The notes beneath the pieces were generated by a model. It was not told the origin of the DNA, did not search any database, and saw nothing but the letters and a program-made list of their open reading frames with translations. Below are positions 6,730-6,973 of a DNA stretch of 6,973 nt, piece after piece (the stretch's first letter is position 1; every line of letters starts with the position of its first letter). The stretch is taken from positions 1 through 6,973 of the forward strand of contig NZ_CDSC02000340.1 of NCBI RefSeq assembly GCF_001298715.1. The letters run 5' to 3'. A program made the translations under genes and the position numbers. This stretch comes from Bathymodiolus azoricus thioautotrophic gill symbiont (GTDB taxonomy: Bacteria; Pseudomonadota; Gammaproteobacteria; PS1; Pseudothioglobaceae).

Positions 6730-6973
6730 TTATAATATATTACATGTGCCGTTTACATTATTTGCAATCTCATTATATTCTCCTTCTACATCAGGGGATA
6801 CAGTTCTTATTCTAGCATCGGCGGTAGCACTTGATAAATCCCCCGATCCACCAGCTATCTCACTATCAGGCACCATATCCTGTTCATTAATGTCGGCGTA
6901 AAGATGTCTATCACTGGTTCCAGAATAAGGACTTTCCTCGATAGCATCCCCGATAGTCTCCTCAACACTTCCC
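6730..6973 (-). CDS. C-terminal 80 residues of an unrecognised acidic protein (runs off window)
   Basis: The minus frame ending in TAA at 6732-6730 stays open to the window edge, giving 80 residues with no start in view. I do not recognise the family. First codon positions are strongly purine-rich (G or A in roughly three quarters), which favours real coding over the plus-strand frame at 6701-6901. The tail has 17 Asp/Glu, three Arg and no Lys, and looks disordered, with Ser/Gly/Asn-rich stretches and no membrane segment. It contains SPYSGTSDRHLYADINE (14-30 of the visible part) and EGEYNEIANN (63-72), and ends in GTCNIL. All three Arg are AGA and three of seven Ile are ATA, unlike gltB, where CGT/CGC and ATT/ATC predominate; this hints at foreign origin. 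The tyrosine motifs and CaaX-like end suggest, but do not prove, a protein acting in or derived from a eukaryotic cell. Confidence 0.55.
   Translation of the reverse strand, partial: GSVEETIGDAIEESPYSGTSDRHLYADINEQDMVPDSEIAGGSGDLSSATADARIRTVSPDVEGEYNEIANNVNGTCNIL

Noticed and set aside
6701..6901. Plus-strand GTG-started frame of 66 codons
   Set aside because: It is antisense to the minus-strand frame that has purine-rich first codon positions and runs to the window edge; it shows no family motifs or ribosome binding site.
1..6973. CRISPR arrays, tRNA or rRNA genes, tandem repeats
   Set aside because: No regularly spaced repeats, tRNA cloverleaf or rRNA-like sequence was seen on reading both strands.

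Overview
The window looks like chromosomal DNA of an AT-rich gammaproteobacterium. The YaaA, ComF and GltB proteins are gammaproteobacterial in type, and remains of two insertion sequences (IS) flank the intact genes. An AT-rich genome with scattered IS debris would fit a sulfur-oxidising SUP05/Thioglobaceae-type or host-associated lineage. That placement is an inference from composition and layout, not from a search.

Left edge (1-421): the 3' end of an IS30-family transposase, with a one-base frameshift, runs rightwards to a stop at 219-221. Its probable right terminal repeat ends near 264. Immediately beyond, on the minus strand, lies a short N-terminal gene fragment (249-359) that resembles the start of a pterin-4a-carbinolamine dehydratase and appears to have been cut by the IS.

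Centre left (421-1832, minus strand): yaaA (peroxide-stress protein) and comF (phosphoribosyltransferase-like competence protein) overlap by 25 bases and probably form an operon. The dehydratase fragment would once have been its third gene. The divergent 129-base intergenic region (1833-1961) holds a perfect TATAAT box for the rightward gene, a weaker box for the leftward operon and a short palindrome between them.

Centre right (1962-6455, plus strand): an intact gltB encodes the 1497-residue large subunit of glutamate synthase. It has an N-terminal glutaminase, a central domain, an FMN/3Fe-4S synthase domain and a C-terminal beta-helix. It makes glutamate from glutamine and 2-oxoglutarate. 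The partner gene gltD, often found next to it, is not in the window.

Right edge (6456-6973): a degenerate IS3-like transposase C-terminus starts a few bases after gltB. Beyond a bulged hairpin comes the last 80 codons of a minus-strand gene that runs off the window. This tail is very acidic, lacks lysine, uses only AGA for arginine, carries tyrosine motifs like those recognised by eukaryotic SH2 domains, and ends in a CaaX-like tetrapeptide. It is the least ordinary part of the window and could be a host-directed or horizontally acquired protein, but the identity is unproven.
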